From contig PXAQ01000124.1 in assembly GCA_003567095.1 (NCBI GenBank), positions 1 to 10,382 on the forward strand: 10,382 nt of DNA. The letters are read 5' to 3'. Every line of letters begins with the position of its first letter. Positions within the stretch are counted from its first letter, which is position 1. The stretch comes from Phycisphaerae bacterium (GTDB taxonomy: Bacteria; Planctomycetota; Phycisphaerae; Sedimentisphaerales; Anaerohalosphaeraceae). The notes beneath the pieces are model-generated. The model saw only the letters and a program-made list of their open reading frames with translations, was not told the origin of the DNA and ran no database searches. Shown one piece after another: positions 1 through 5,969 of the stretch. Position numbers and translations under genes: made by a program.

Positions 1-119
1 ATCATCAGGCCAGTCAGATATTCCGCAAGATGACGGCGTTCGGGTTCATTCGGGAACAGATGCCCCAGACGGTCCAGGGCTTCCTCGACGACGGTCGGAA
101 ATTTAACGATAGCTGGCAT
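1..119 (-). CDS. Transposase-like protein, N-terminal fragment (cut by window edge)
   Basis: An open frame begins at the ATG at 119 and runs off the window without a stop, giving about 39 residues. It starts Met-Pro-Ala-Ile-Val-Lys-Phe-Pro and contains Phe-Pro-Asn-Glu-Pro-Glu-Arg-Arg-His-Leu-Ala-Glu-Tyr-Leu. From memory this resembles the N-terminus of DDE (IS701/IS4-like) transposases, where an Arg-Arg-His-Phe-Ala-Glu-Tyr-Leu segment precedes the catalytic domain. The catalytic residues lie outside the window, so the class is not proven. The 119 start is preferred because GGAGG sits 7 nt upstream. The frame is also open to ATGs at 134 and 182, and the latter has its own GGAG, so a longer N-terminus is possible. 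Whether the gene is intact cannot be judged, and no terminal inverted repeat was identified in the 5' flank. Confidence 0.6.
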   Translation of the reverse strand, partial: MPAIVKFPTVVEEALDRLGHLFPNEPERRHLAEYLTGLM

Positions 120-182
120 CGCAATATCCTCCATGATATTATCAGACACAGTGCTATCAATATTTGTCGTCAAAAAGCCCAT

Positions 183-354
183 TTGGACTCCAATTTTTCA
201 ATTTTGCAAAACTTCAGCTGTAAGACAACGACGTACCCAAAATTGTATTGATTGCTTAATTATCAAAACACCCAAACTGTAAACGACTCTGACGAGCCGC
301 CCCTTGAAAACCAGCAAAGACTGCTGCTACCGTTCCAGGTCCTATTATAAACAA
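183..354. other. Intergenic stretch, nothing recognised
   Basis: This AT-rich stretch separates the transposase-like gene from the terminator hairpin of the secreted-protein gene. I see no coding frame with a ribosome binding site, no clear promoter and no repeat. It may include one end of an insertion sequence, but the other end is outside the window so no boundary can be drawn. Confidence 0.4.
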
Positions 355-386
355 TCCCTTCGTTGAGCAAACGCTCAACGAAGGGA
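355..386 (-). terminator. Intrinsic terminator-like hairpin after the shorter secreted-protein gene
   Basis: A perfect 14-bp inverted repeat (355-368 against 373-386, stem containing CCCTTCGTTGAGC) surrounds a 4-nt loop. On the minus strand it is followed by the short T-rich run TTGTTTAT. It lies about 130 nt past the stop of the gene at 515-1654, in the position of a rho-independent terminator. The same stem occurs at 8743-8780 after the paralogous gene. Confidence 0.7.
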
Positions 387-419
387 ACGAAAAATGCAAC
401 ACTGTAAACCCATAAGGGT

Positions 420-496
420 AGAAAACTCCCGCGCTAAAGCCCATCACTGAATACCGCAAAACTACATAGCAACGGGAAAACTCAATCGCGATCAGT
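420..496. repeat. Direct repeat, copy 1 (about 80 bp, intergenic)
   Basis: This segment aligns with 1909-1992 over nearly its whole length. Both contain ACTGAATA, CGCAA, CACATAG or TACATAG, and the block ACGGGAAAACTCAATCG followed by ATCAGT. The main difference is an 8-nt insertion in the other copy. Here the repeat sits between the stop codon of the secreted-protein gene and its terminator. The paralogous gene at 8808 lacks it: its stop-to-terminator interval is only about 27 nt. That suggests the element was inserted here, or that it marks an old rearrangement. Confidence 0.6.
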
Positions 497-514
497 ATAC
501 TTCAGTTAACCTGC

Positions 515-1654
515 TTAATAGGTTACTTGCTCTTTCATCTCTTGGTTATCCAGCCACTGGGCTACGAAGATCGCCAAATCGGCTAAACCGACAAAACAGT
601 CGTCGCTGAAATCCAACGGATTTTGCACGTAGTCCGGAGCCGCTTTAGCAGCATCGCAGGGGTCGGCAAAGAATTGGACCGAAGCAATCGCTTCCAGATC
701 GGTTTGCCCGTCTGAGAGGGTCAGTTTGACTTCATAAATACCTTCGGTGACGACTTCCATGATCGCGGTTGGATATTGATTATCCACCGTGGTATCTTCC
801 AAAACGACGTCAGCGGGATCCGCCTCGTCAGGAACGGACTCCAATTCAAACAGCACAGATGTAATATCGTCGGAGTTGTCGGTCACGGTTGGCTCCAGGA
901 ACGCCGACAGTTCAAGCGTCGTTATCACATTGCCAAACGCCAACACAGGAGCTGTATATTCTGTTGTATCGGGCTCTGCATTGGTCAACTGCACCCCGGA
1001 GATGAGCCCATACTCCGCGCCTTCGGCCCGCGCGATTTCGATGGGAATCTGACCATTAGTATTGACGACAACCTCAAAAACCCAATAGTTTTCACCTTCG
1101 ATAAACTCAGACGAATTGGTTCCGCTTGACGTCACCGTCGCATGTCCTGAAACGGTGATATCCGTTTTATATTTATCCGTGCCATCGCCGCCGCTGTACA
1201 CGACCAGCCACAGCGTTTCCCCTATAAAGTCATCAAAATTATTAGCGTTATACGAGGCTGATTCAACGAATTCATCTTCGCCCCAGTTATAAGGGCTAAA
1301 GGCGGTTCCCAGCAGGGGATTGGGACTCATGTCTTCATCTGACAAGTCAATAGGACCGCCGGATCCGAAAAACCTGGCAGTATCCTGCTCCTCATCCTCT
1401 GGTTCTGGCGTATAAGTCCCATCGGACAGCAGCTGGTGGTCCCGCGCACCCCCTCGCCAGTTCCAGTAATCATCCTCCCCAAAACCGAAAATGGCCGGGC
1501 CCACGGTCAGGGTATCGCCCTCGAACGGGGGGCTGCCACCAGGATTAGGGCCGTAATCCACATTGAACAGCCACACATCAGGCCACTCGGCAGAGGCGCT
1601 TCCCGCAGCAACCACTAAACACATCACCATTGCCATCATCATTGATTTCTTCAT
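515..1654 (-). CDS. Secreted protein of unknown function with dockerin-like C-terminal motif (short paralogue)
   Basis: I do not recognise a function for this 379-residue protein. Residues 1-22 form a signal peptide: Lys-rich start, Met/Val/Leu core and an Ala-x-Ala cleavage site at Ser-Ala-Ser-Ala before Glu23. Residues 23-225 form an unrecognised acidic, aromatic-rich domain containing FGSGGPIDLS and SYNANNFDDFIGETLWLVVYSGG. Residues about 245-330 look like an Ig/PKD-type beta-sandwich (VTDNSDD through GIYEVKLTLSDG). The tail (331-369) has DPCDAAKA, then a calcium-loop pattern D348-x-S350-x-D352-x3-G356-x2-D359 and AQWL, as in planctomycetal dockerin-like tails. The ATG at 1654 is chosen because GGGGG lies 8 nt upstream and the paralogue starts at the same place; an in-frame ATG at 1669 overlaps that site. 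The gene follows its own promoter and leader, not the sugar operon's 3' end, and is a close paralogue of the gene at 8808-10334. Confidence 0.85.
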   Translation of the reverse strand: MKKSMMMAMVMCLVVAAGSASAEWPDVWLFNVDYGPNPGGSPPFEGDTLTVGPAIFGFGEDDYWNWRGGARDHQLLSDGTYTPEPEDEEQDTARFFGSGGPIDLSDEDMSPNPLLGTAFSPYNWGEDEFVESASYNANNFDDFIGETLWLVVYSGGDGTDKYKTDITVSGHATVTSSGTNSSEFIEGENYWVFEVVVNTNGQIPIEIARAEGAEYGLISGVQLTNAEPDTTEYTAPVLAFGNVITTLELSAFLEPTVTDNSDDITSVLFELESVPDEADPADVVLEDTTVDNQYPTAIMEVVTEGIYEVKLTLSDGQTDLEAIASVQFFADPCDAAKAAPDYVQNPLDFSDDCFVGLADLAIFVAQWLDNQEMKEQVTY

Positions 1655-1690
1655 TGTTCTAACCCCCATATTGATGAGTTACTCGCAAAA

Positions 1691-1737
1691 CTTTCTGAAA
1701 CGCAACAGGACCGCCCTGTCGCTGACCTTCCAGAAAG
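1691..1737 (-). promoter_or_regulatory. Putative structured 5' leader RNA, copy A
   Basis: On the minus strand the leader can fold into an inner 8-bp hairpin (1722-1715 with 1709-1702, loop of 5 nt, one G-U pair). A 7-bp outer helix (1737-1731 CUUUCUG with 1697-1691 CAGAAAG) encloses it, and UUUUGC follows. It lies between the predicted transcription start (about 1748) and the start codon at 1654. It matches no riboswitch family that I recognise. The copy at 8330-8376 preserves the same pairing. Confidence 0.45.
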
Positions 1738-1754
1738 CTACCATTTCAAAACCC

Positions 1755-1783
1755 ACTATAGCGAAAAACCCGTCGCCTGTCAA
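1755..1783 (-). promoter_or_regulatory. Sigma-70-type promoter for the short secreted-protein gene
   Basis: On the minus strand TTGACA (1783-1778) is separated by exactly 17 nt from TATAGT (1760-1755), which is close to consensus. An A-rich tract lies upstream (about 1790-1812) and could act as an UP element. The predicted start near 1748 gives a leader of about 95 nt before the ATG at 1654. Confidence 0.75.
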
Positions 1784-1819
1784 GCCTAAAACTCCTTTTT
1801 TTTCTTTTTTATTGGGAAA

Positions 1820-1854
1820 AACCATAACTTCATTATTTATATGTTGTTATGTTT
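1820..1854. promoter_or_regulatory. Inverted repeat upstream of promoter, putative regulator site (copy A)
   Basis: AACCATAAC (1820-1828) and GTTATGTTT (1846-1854) form an inverted repeat, with 8 of 9 positions pairing, across a 17-nt A/T-rich spacer. It is centred about 90 bp upstream of the predicted transcription start, a position typical of activator sites. The same arrangement with a perfect 9/9 match is at 8450-8484. No regulator gene is in the window. Confidence 0.35.
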
Positions 1855-1908
1855 TTTTAATGTGAAGGCTAAAAGATGTAAAAAATCGAGATTACACCTT
1901 TTAGGACA

Positions 1909-1992
1909 GAAAATCCCAGCGTGAAAGCACGTAACTGAATAACGCAACACCACATAGCCGCGCAGGAACGGGAAAACTCAATCGTAATCAGT
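1909..1992. repeat. Direct repeat, copy 2 (about 84 bp, intergenic)
   Basis: This is the second copy of the segment at 420-496, with an 8-nt insertion after CATAG. Together the copies bracket the whole secreted-protein transcription unit (promoter module, gene, stop). The repeat has no convincing coding frame shared by both copies and no terminal inverted repeats, so its nature is open. Confidence 0.55.
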
Positions 1993-2280
1993 TTAAACAC
2001 GTCAAAACCGCCAGTTTGCGGACAATTTGAGACGATGCTGTATGCGCAGGCGTTGGCCATTGCGATCAATTTTGGGCGGACTTGGCGATATCTGTCGGAT
2101 CATCCGACCGAATTGCCTTTATAACTCCATTTTTTGCTCCTGTTTTTCTGTTTTCCGACCTATATAGCCCGAAATGTGCATGAGAAATGGGGTGTCCAAC
2201 GAAAATGGCGGTGCGAAACCCATTCGAAACAGAAAGAACCCAAGGGTCGCATAAGAGCGAATTTGGGGTGGACTCTTTTG
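1993..2280. other. Intergenic stretch after the sugar operon, no gene supported
   Basis: No gene with a ribosome binding site and plausible composition was found. I see no good intrinsic terminator directly after the operon's last stop at 2281. The only small palindrome is GTCGG/CCGAC near 2094-2108, with a 5-nt loop. A short plus-strand frame (2035-2124) has protein-like composition and may be a gene remnant; it is treated as a finding. Confidence 0.4.
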
Positions 2281-2829
2281 TTATTTTTGATCAGGTTTGA
2301 TCGGACATCCTGCGCTTTGGGGGTCATAGAACAGATTTTTTGTCTCATCGACGCGATTCTGAAAGGCGATGTTGACCGACCCGTCCGGCCCGCCCTGAAA
2401 CCAGTGCTCAACCGTCGGCTGGACCGAATACTGCTGGCCGGGCAAGAGCTGGATCTCATGTCGAGCGGTGTAGTACTGCCCTTTACCCTGCGGAATCCGA
2501 ATCGCCTCAGTATTCTGGTCGCCCCTGATATAGACCTTTGTCTGGCCGTACAGAACGCGCAGCGTCTCTTCCTTGCCCGGTTCGCTCTCATACGACGGAT
2601 GGAGATGCTGGGGGAGCGTCTGATTCGGCAGCAAGATCAGCAGGGTGATGCGAACACGCGGCGAGCGCAGGATATCAATAAACGCAAACCCTTCATGGGG
2701 AAGGTTGGCCAGCCCGAAATCGTTAACCTGCAATTTCGTCCACTCTTCATCGGTTATAGGAAAACCGGATTTATTGAGCAGTTCAGTCGCCTGCTGCTTG
2801 GCATTCTCAAAATCAAGTACATCATTCAT
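2281..2829 (-). CDS. Cupin-fold sugar isomerase, D-lyxose ketol-isomerase-like
   Basis: This 182-residue protein is probably a metal-dependent aldose-ketose isomerase of the D-lyxose/D-mannose isomerase cupin family, acting in the cytoplasm. Visible evidence is a single cupin core: LPQHLHP with His75 and His77, an acidic residue 11 positions on (PGKEETLRVLYG, Glu88), and a late His142 in VEHWFQGG. Together they give the His-His-Glu-His metal set of that family, and TDEEWTKLQVNDFGL near the N-terminus also looks family-typical. It is the last gene of the operon. Its ATG at 2829 overlaps the DhaL stop by 8 nt, which suggests translational coupling, although the upstream Shine-Dalgarno is weak. 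In this context it may convert a free aldose (tetrose or pentose) into the ketose used by the kinase, but other cupin roles such as a mutarotase cannot be excluded. Confidence 0.7.
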   Translation of the reverse strand: MNDVLDFENAKQQATELLNKSGFPITDEEWTKLQVNDFGLANLPHEGFAFIDILRSPRVRITLLILLPNQTLPQHLHPSYESEPGKEETLRVLYGQTKVYIRGDQNTEAIRIPQGKGQYYTARHEIQLLPGQQYSVQPTVEHWFQGGPDGSVNIAFQNRVDETKNLFYDPQSAGCPIKPDQK

Positions 2830-3475
2830 TGGTTTTATCCAGTAAAGGTTTAATGGTATTGGCCATCGCGCTTAAAATCAGACAGCATGATGCGGCCCCT
2901 GCGTCAATGACGCCCCGTGAACGTTCGCCCAAACGGCTGGATCGACCGACTCGCGCCAGCATGTCCTGCGTCGCATCCCTGCCTTGCTGGGCCGCGGACG
3001 TCATCGCATCCAGGCACGCTGAAAACGATTTGCCGTCTGCATGTGCGCTGGCAAAGGCTTCCTGGGCCGGAATCAGAACATCCAGCAGGGTTTTGTCGCC
3101 GCGCCGGGCCTGACTGACGGCTTGTACGCCTTCCAGAGCAGCCGACAGCATCTTGGCGAAAATATCGGCATTGATCGTTTCCTTGCCGTCGCAGGGCTTG
3201 GCCATCGCTCGAAACAACATCCCGTACAGCGGCCCCATAGACCCGCCGATCTTCGTCATCAGCGTCTGGGACAACGTTTTCAATGCCGCCGCCAGATCTG
3301 CAGGCTCGTGACCGATCGCTTCGGCGGCCAGCGAAAACCCCTTGTTCATATTGATGCCGTGGTCACCGTCGCCAATCAATCCGTCAATGTCGCTCAGATA
3401 TTGTTTGTTGTCCTGAATGGTCGCGGCCAGCGCTTGTACTACCCGACCGCCGTCTTGTGCAGGAAATCCCGCCAT
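2822..3475 (-). CDS. dhaL: DhaL-like nucleotide-binding subunit of a dihydroxyacetone/tetrulose kinase
   Basis: This 217-residue protein is the ADP/ATP-binding subunit that works with DhaK to phosphorylate a small ketose. The Mg-nucleotide motif D31-G-L-I-G-D36-G-D38-H39-G is intact. Other family signatures are GGSMGPLYG (residues about 77-85), RRGDKTLLDVLIPA, and RLGERSRGVIDAGAAS near the C-terminus. Its length is close to the roughly 210 residues of E. coli DhaL. The ATG at 3475 is chosen because it follows the DhaK stop by one base, has GGGAG upstream and gives the family N-terminus; an upstream in-frame ATG at 3550 would add 25 unrelated residues. There is no DhaM or other phosphotransferase-system gene nearby, so ATP is the more likely phosphoryl donor. 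The subunit pairing is inferred from adjacency. Confidence 0.9.
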   Translation of the reverse strand: MAGFPAQDGGRVVQALAATIQDNKQYLSDIDGLIGDGDHGINMNKGFSLAAEAIGHEPADLAAALKTLSQTLMTKIGGSMGPLYGMLFRAMAKPCDGKETINADIFAKMLSAALEGVQAVSQARRGDKTLLDVLIPAQEAFASAHADGKSFSACLDAMTSAAQQGRDATQDMLARVGRSSRLGERSRGVIDAGAASCCLILSAMANTIKPLLDKTNE

Positions 3476-3476
3476 C

Positions 3477-4484
3477 TTACCGTCTCCCGAATTGCGTGAT
3501 CCCGATGGACTCGACTTCATGATCCATACATGCCTTGAGGCTGTCGTCAAGCTTCATAATCGTCAGCGTTACGCCGGCCATCTCCAGCGACGTAAAATAG
3601 TTGCCCACATACGAGCGATACACCGACATGCCTTTGGCGCCGAGAATGTTCACGACGTCATTGTATAAAACGTACAATTCCATCAAGGGCGTTGCCCCTA
3701 AGCCGGAAACCAGCACAACCACCTCGTCGCCGCCGGCGAAGGGCAAATCGGGCAGGATGATATCCGTCATCCGTTTGGCCATTTGGGCCGATGTTTCAAG
3801 CGGACAGACTTCCAGCCCCGGTTCGCCGTGATGACCGATGCCGACCTCCATCATCCCCGGCTCAATTGAAAAATTCGAGTGGCCAACTTCCGGAATGGTG
3901 CAGGGGCTAAGTCCAATTCCCATGCTGCGCGTATTGTTCAGGGCTTTTTCCGCTTCGCCGACGACCTCGTCCAGTGTGCCGCCCATGGCGGCTTTGGCCC
4001 CGCCGACTTTCCACATCAAAATTTCTCCCGCGACGCCGCGCCGATCCTGCAATCGGTCCTTGGGCGCAGAAGGCACATCATCATTAGCGACAACGGTCTT
4101 GACCTCTATTCCGTCGTCTTTAGCCATTTCGATGGCCATTTTGACATTCATATTGTCACCGGCGTAATTGCCGTACAAACAAGCCACCCCTTTGCCTGCA
4201 TCGGCGGCCCGGATCGCATCATAGAACATCTGGGCCGGCGGCGATGAAAAAATCTCGCCCACCGCAACGGCATCGACGATATGTCGTCCGAGGTAGCCGA
4301 TGAAGGCCGGTTTATGTCCCGACCCTCCCCCGGTCACAATACCCACCTTGCCGGGGACCGGGGCGTGTTTGCATTTGAGCACGCGCGGATTGTCAGTTTT
4401 TGCAATTAAATCCGAGTGCGCCTGCACAAATCCCTCGAGCATATCATCCACAACCGCGGACGGACTATTGAAGATTTTCTGCAT
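3477..4484 (-). CDS. dhaK: DhaK-like substrate-binding subunit of a dihydroxyacetone/tetrulose kinase
   Basis: This 335-residue protein is the ketose-binding subunit. The conserved GGGSGHKP motif supplies His57, NYAGD supplies Asp110, and GIGHHGEPG supplies His219, the histidine that in DhaK forms a covalent hemiaminal with the substrate carbonyl. These correspond to His56, Asp109 and His218 of E. coli DhaK. RRGVAG, CTIPEVG and LVSGLGATPLMELY are also family-typical. Homologues with this fold phosphorylate dihydroxyacetone or D-/L-erythrulose, and the choice cannot be read from the sequence. The ATG at 4484 is preferred to 4508 because AAAGGA precedes it and it gives the standard N-terminus. 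It overlaps the upstream isomerase gene by 20 nt and is followed immediately by the DhaL-like gene. With two isomerase families next to it, a tetrulose is the favoured substrate. Confidence 0.9.
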   Translation of the reverse strand: MQKIFNSPSAVVDDMLEGFVQAHSDLIAKTDNPRVLKCKHAPVPGKVGIVTGGGSGHKPAFIGYLGRHIVDAVAVGEIFSSPPAQMFYDAIRAADAGKGVACLYGNYAGDNMNVKMAIEMAKDDGIEVKTVVANDDVPSAPKDRLQDRRGVAGEILMWKVGGAKAAMGGTLDEVVGEAEKALNNTRSMGIGLSPCTIPEVGHSNFSIEPGMMEVGIGHHGEPGLEVCPLETSAQMAKRMTDIILPDLPFAGGDEVVVLVSGLGATPLMELYVLYNDVVNILGAKGMSVYRSYVGNYFTSLEMAGVTLTIMKLDDSLKACMDHEVESIGITQFGRR

Positions 4485-4968
4485 TAGCTGCTGTCCTTTC
4501 TTTTTCAAAGGATTGTTTTTCCAACATGCGCATTTGCTGTACTTTCGGAAGTGAACCGCCGCCCTGAAATTCCGACCTCAGCCATGCGTCCACAATCATT
4601 TTAGCCAGCTCCGACCCGATCACCCGTGCTCCCAGGGTCAAAACGTTGGCGTCATTGCTCTTTTTGAGCCGTTCGGCGGAAAAAACATCGTGGCACGTTC
4701 CGGCAAAAACGCCTTCGACTTTGTTGGCGACCATCGCCATGCCCAGACCGGTACCGCAGATCAGTATGCCGCGATCAAACCGGCGCTGCTGTATTTGCTC
4801 GGCCAGGTTGTATGCGATCTCCGGGTACATCGCTCCGGCCTTTTGGGCTTGATAATCCAGATCGGTAACCGCAACCCCTCGCTGCCGAAGGTGCCCAACC
4901 AGAATCTGTTTCATGTCAATCGCCGCGTCGTCGCAATCGATGACAACCTTTAATTCGTTTTGAACCAT
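4465..4968 (-). CDS. rpiB: RpiB/LacAB-family sugar-phosphate isomerase, probably tetrulose-phosphate type
   Basis: This 167-residue cytoplasmic enzyme is expected to interconvert an aldose phosphate and a ketose phosphate. Core motifs are intact: GILICGTGLGMAMVANKV with the catalytic cysteine Cys71 and Thr73, then NDANVLTLGARVIG. Two features differ from ordinary ribose-5-phosphate isomerase B. The N-terminal SDHAG phosphate-site motif is replaced by CDDAA (Asp13-Ala16), and the usual His of HND is Ser104 (SND). The RpiB-family isomerase of erythritol catabolism (EryI, D-erythrulose 4-phosphate to D-erythrose 4-phosphate) also lacks these histidines as far as I recall. The start at 4968 is chosen for its GGAGA site upstream. 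An ATG at 5013 would overlap the preceding gene and add 15 atypical residues. Confidence 0.85.
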   Translation of the reverse strand: MVQNELKVVIDCDDAAIDMKQILVGHLRQRGVAVTDLDYQAQKAGAMYPEIAYNLAEQIQQRRFDRGILICGTGLGMAMVANKVEGVFAGTCHDVFSAERLKKSNDANVLTLGARVIGSELAKMIVDAWLRSEFQGGGSLPKVQQMRMLEKQSFEKERTAANAENLQ

Positions 4969-4987
4969 ACGTCTATCTCCGGACAGC

Positions 4988-5956
4988 TTACAACTGAAAG
5001 ATATTGGCTTCAATAAATTTCCATGTTTTCAAAAAATCACCGCCCGTAATGAGCGACTTGAATTCCTGCCGGTCGATGGCCGCGAGCCGATCCCATATCT
5101 TTTGCGTCATGCGCGCATTGGCTTCGAATGTGCCGATAATATCCCAGCGGGTCGGTGAGGTGTCCGAGGTCAGGAAATCGTCGTAGCCGTACTCCTGCAG
5201 ATAAAACAGAAACTCCGCATACTCAAGGAAATTATGCGAGGCAACCATGTAATCCCAGTCCCATTTGCCGTTGTTGTCATTGATGTGGATGTAATAGGGA
5301 AACCGGCTGCCGGCCAGTTGAGCGACCACCTCGGCGGGGTTTTCCTGCCCGTACTTGGAGTGGCCAAAGTCCAGGGTAATGCCCATTTGCTCAATGCCGA
5401 TGTCGTTGAGCAGGCACAGGCTCTTGGCGGCCGTGTCCAGAAAACACCGTCCGCGGGTTTCGCTGGGCTTGTACTCAACGAACAGCGGGACCTCGGTCTT
5501 GTAACCGCCGGCCTCGCCGAAGGTTTCGACCAGGTACTTCCACATCTGGCCATAATCGCACTGGAACGCAAATTCGTATCCGTCGCCCAGCGGACAGCAC
5601 GTCACCTTGTCGGCCCCGACCGCCTGGGCGAAGTCCTTGGCGTTCTTGATGTATTGCACGGCTTTGGCACGAATCCCCGCATCCACCGATGTCAATCCGC
5701 CGTTGAGAAACTCCGGCTCGGCTTTGACATTGACATTGACCGCCGCGACCTGAAGATTATACTTCTTCAATGCGGACTTGAGCGTTTCAACCTCGTTGAC
5801 CTCGTACGGAAAAATAACCTCAACACCGGTCATGCCCTGCATCCGGGAGACCAGCTCGAACCGCTCTTCGAGACTCTTGGCCTCATTATAGTCATGGAAC
5901 CGATCCTTTGTTTTACTGGTAAACGCCGTAATCAATGCACATTTAGGTGTCTTCAT
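4988..5956 (-). CDS. TIM-barrel sugar (phosphate) isomerase/epimerase, second in operon
   Basis: This 322-residue protein has the xylose-isomerase-like / AP-endonuclease-2 TIM-barrel pattern. Candidate metal ligands are spread over successive strands: Glu161 (FVEYKPSE), Asp196 and His199 (TLDFGHS), His224 (YYIHINDN) and Asp265 (TSDTSP). The last ligand is an aspartate where tagatose-3-epimerase-like enzymes have glutamate; the E-D-H-D set recalls rhamnose-isomerase-type enzymes. GDGYEFAF after strand 4 and the WDWD segment near 232-235 are probably substrate-pocket regions. AAGGAT lies in the 13-nt gap upstream of the ATG at 5956. Together with the kinase and RpiB homologue it may isomerise a free sugar, or shift the carbonyl of a tetrulose phosphate as EryC- or LerI-type enzymes do. 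Which of these it does is not decidable here. Confidence 0.85.
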   Translation of the reverse strand: MKTPKCALITAFTSKTKDRFHDYNEAKSLEERFELVSRMQGMTGVEVIFPYEVNEVETLKSALKKYNLQVAAVNVNVKAEPEFLNGGLTSVDAGIRAKAVQYIKNAKDFAQAVGADKVTCCPLGDGYEFAFQCDYGQMWKYLVETFGEAGGYKTEVPLFVEYKPSETRGRCFLDTAAKSLCLLNDIGIEQMGITLDFGHSKYGQENPAEVVAQLAGSRFPYYIHINDNNGKWDWDYMVASHNFLEYAEFLFYLQEYGYDDFLTSDTSPTRWDIIGTFEANARMTQKIWDRLAAIDRQEFKSLITGGDFLKTWKFIEANIFQL

Positions 5957-5969
5957 AATAATCCTTTTT

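Larger units (their letters stand above)
1681..1872 (-). repeat. Duplicated promoter-leader module, copy A
   Basis: About 190 bp upstream of the secreted-protein gene aligns with 8320-8502 upstream of the sugar operon, with small indels. Matching blocks, in minus-strand order, are CATAACAACATAT, a GGTTATGG-like half-site, an A/T tract, GGCTTGACAGGCGACGGG with the following TTCGCTA, then CTTTCTG, GGTCAGCGACAG and CTGTYGCGTTTC. Promoter, putative operator and RNA leader are therefore duplicated together, while the coding regions behind them are unrelated. Confidence 0.75.

Noticed and set aside
256..459. Minus-strand frame of about 67 codons downstream of the short secreted-protein gene
   Set aside because: It crosses the terminator hairpin and the direct repeat, has no ribosome binding site, and the frame is not kept in the second repeat copy.
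1869..2069. Minus-strand frame of about 66 codons upstream of the short secreted-protein gene
   Set aside because: It covers the second repeat copy, where an 8-nt insertion shifts the frame relative to the first copy. The composition is not convincing.
2240..2280. Terminator immediately after the operon
   Set aside because: Only a 4-bp ACCC/GGGT palindrome with a 2-nt loop is present and no T-run follows on the minus strand, so no terminator is called.
2134..2853. Long plus-strand open frame of about 239 codons
   Set aside because: It lies antisense to the cupin gene, has no recognisable motifs, and the minus-strand frame has clear metal-site motifs and operon context.
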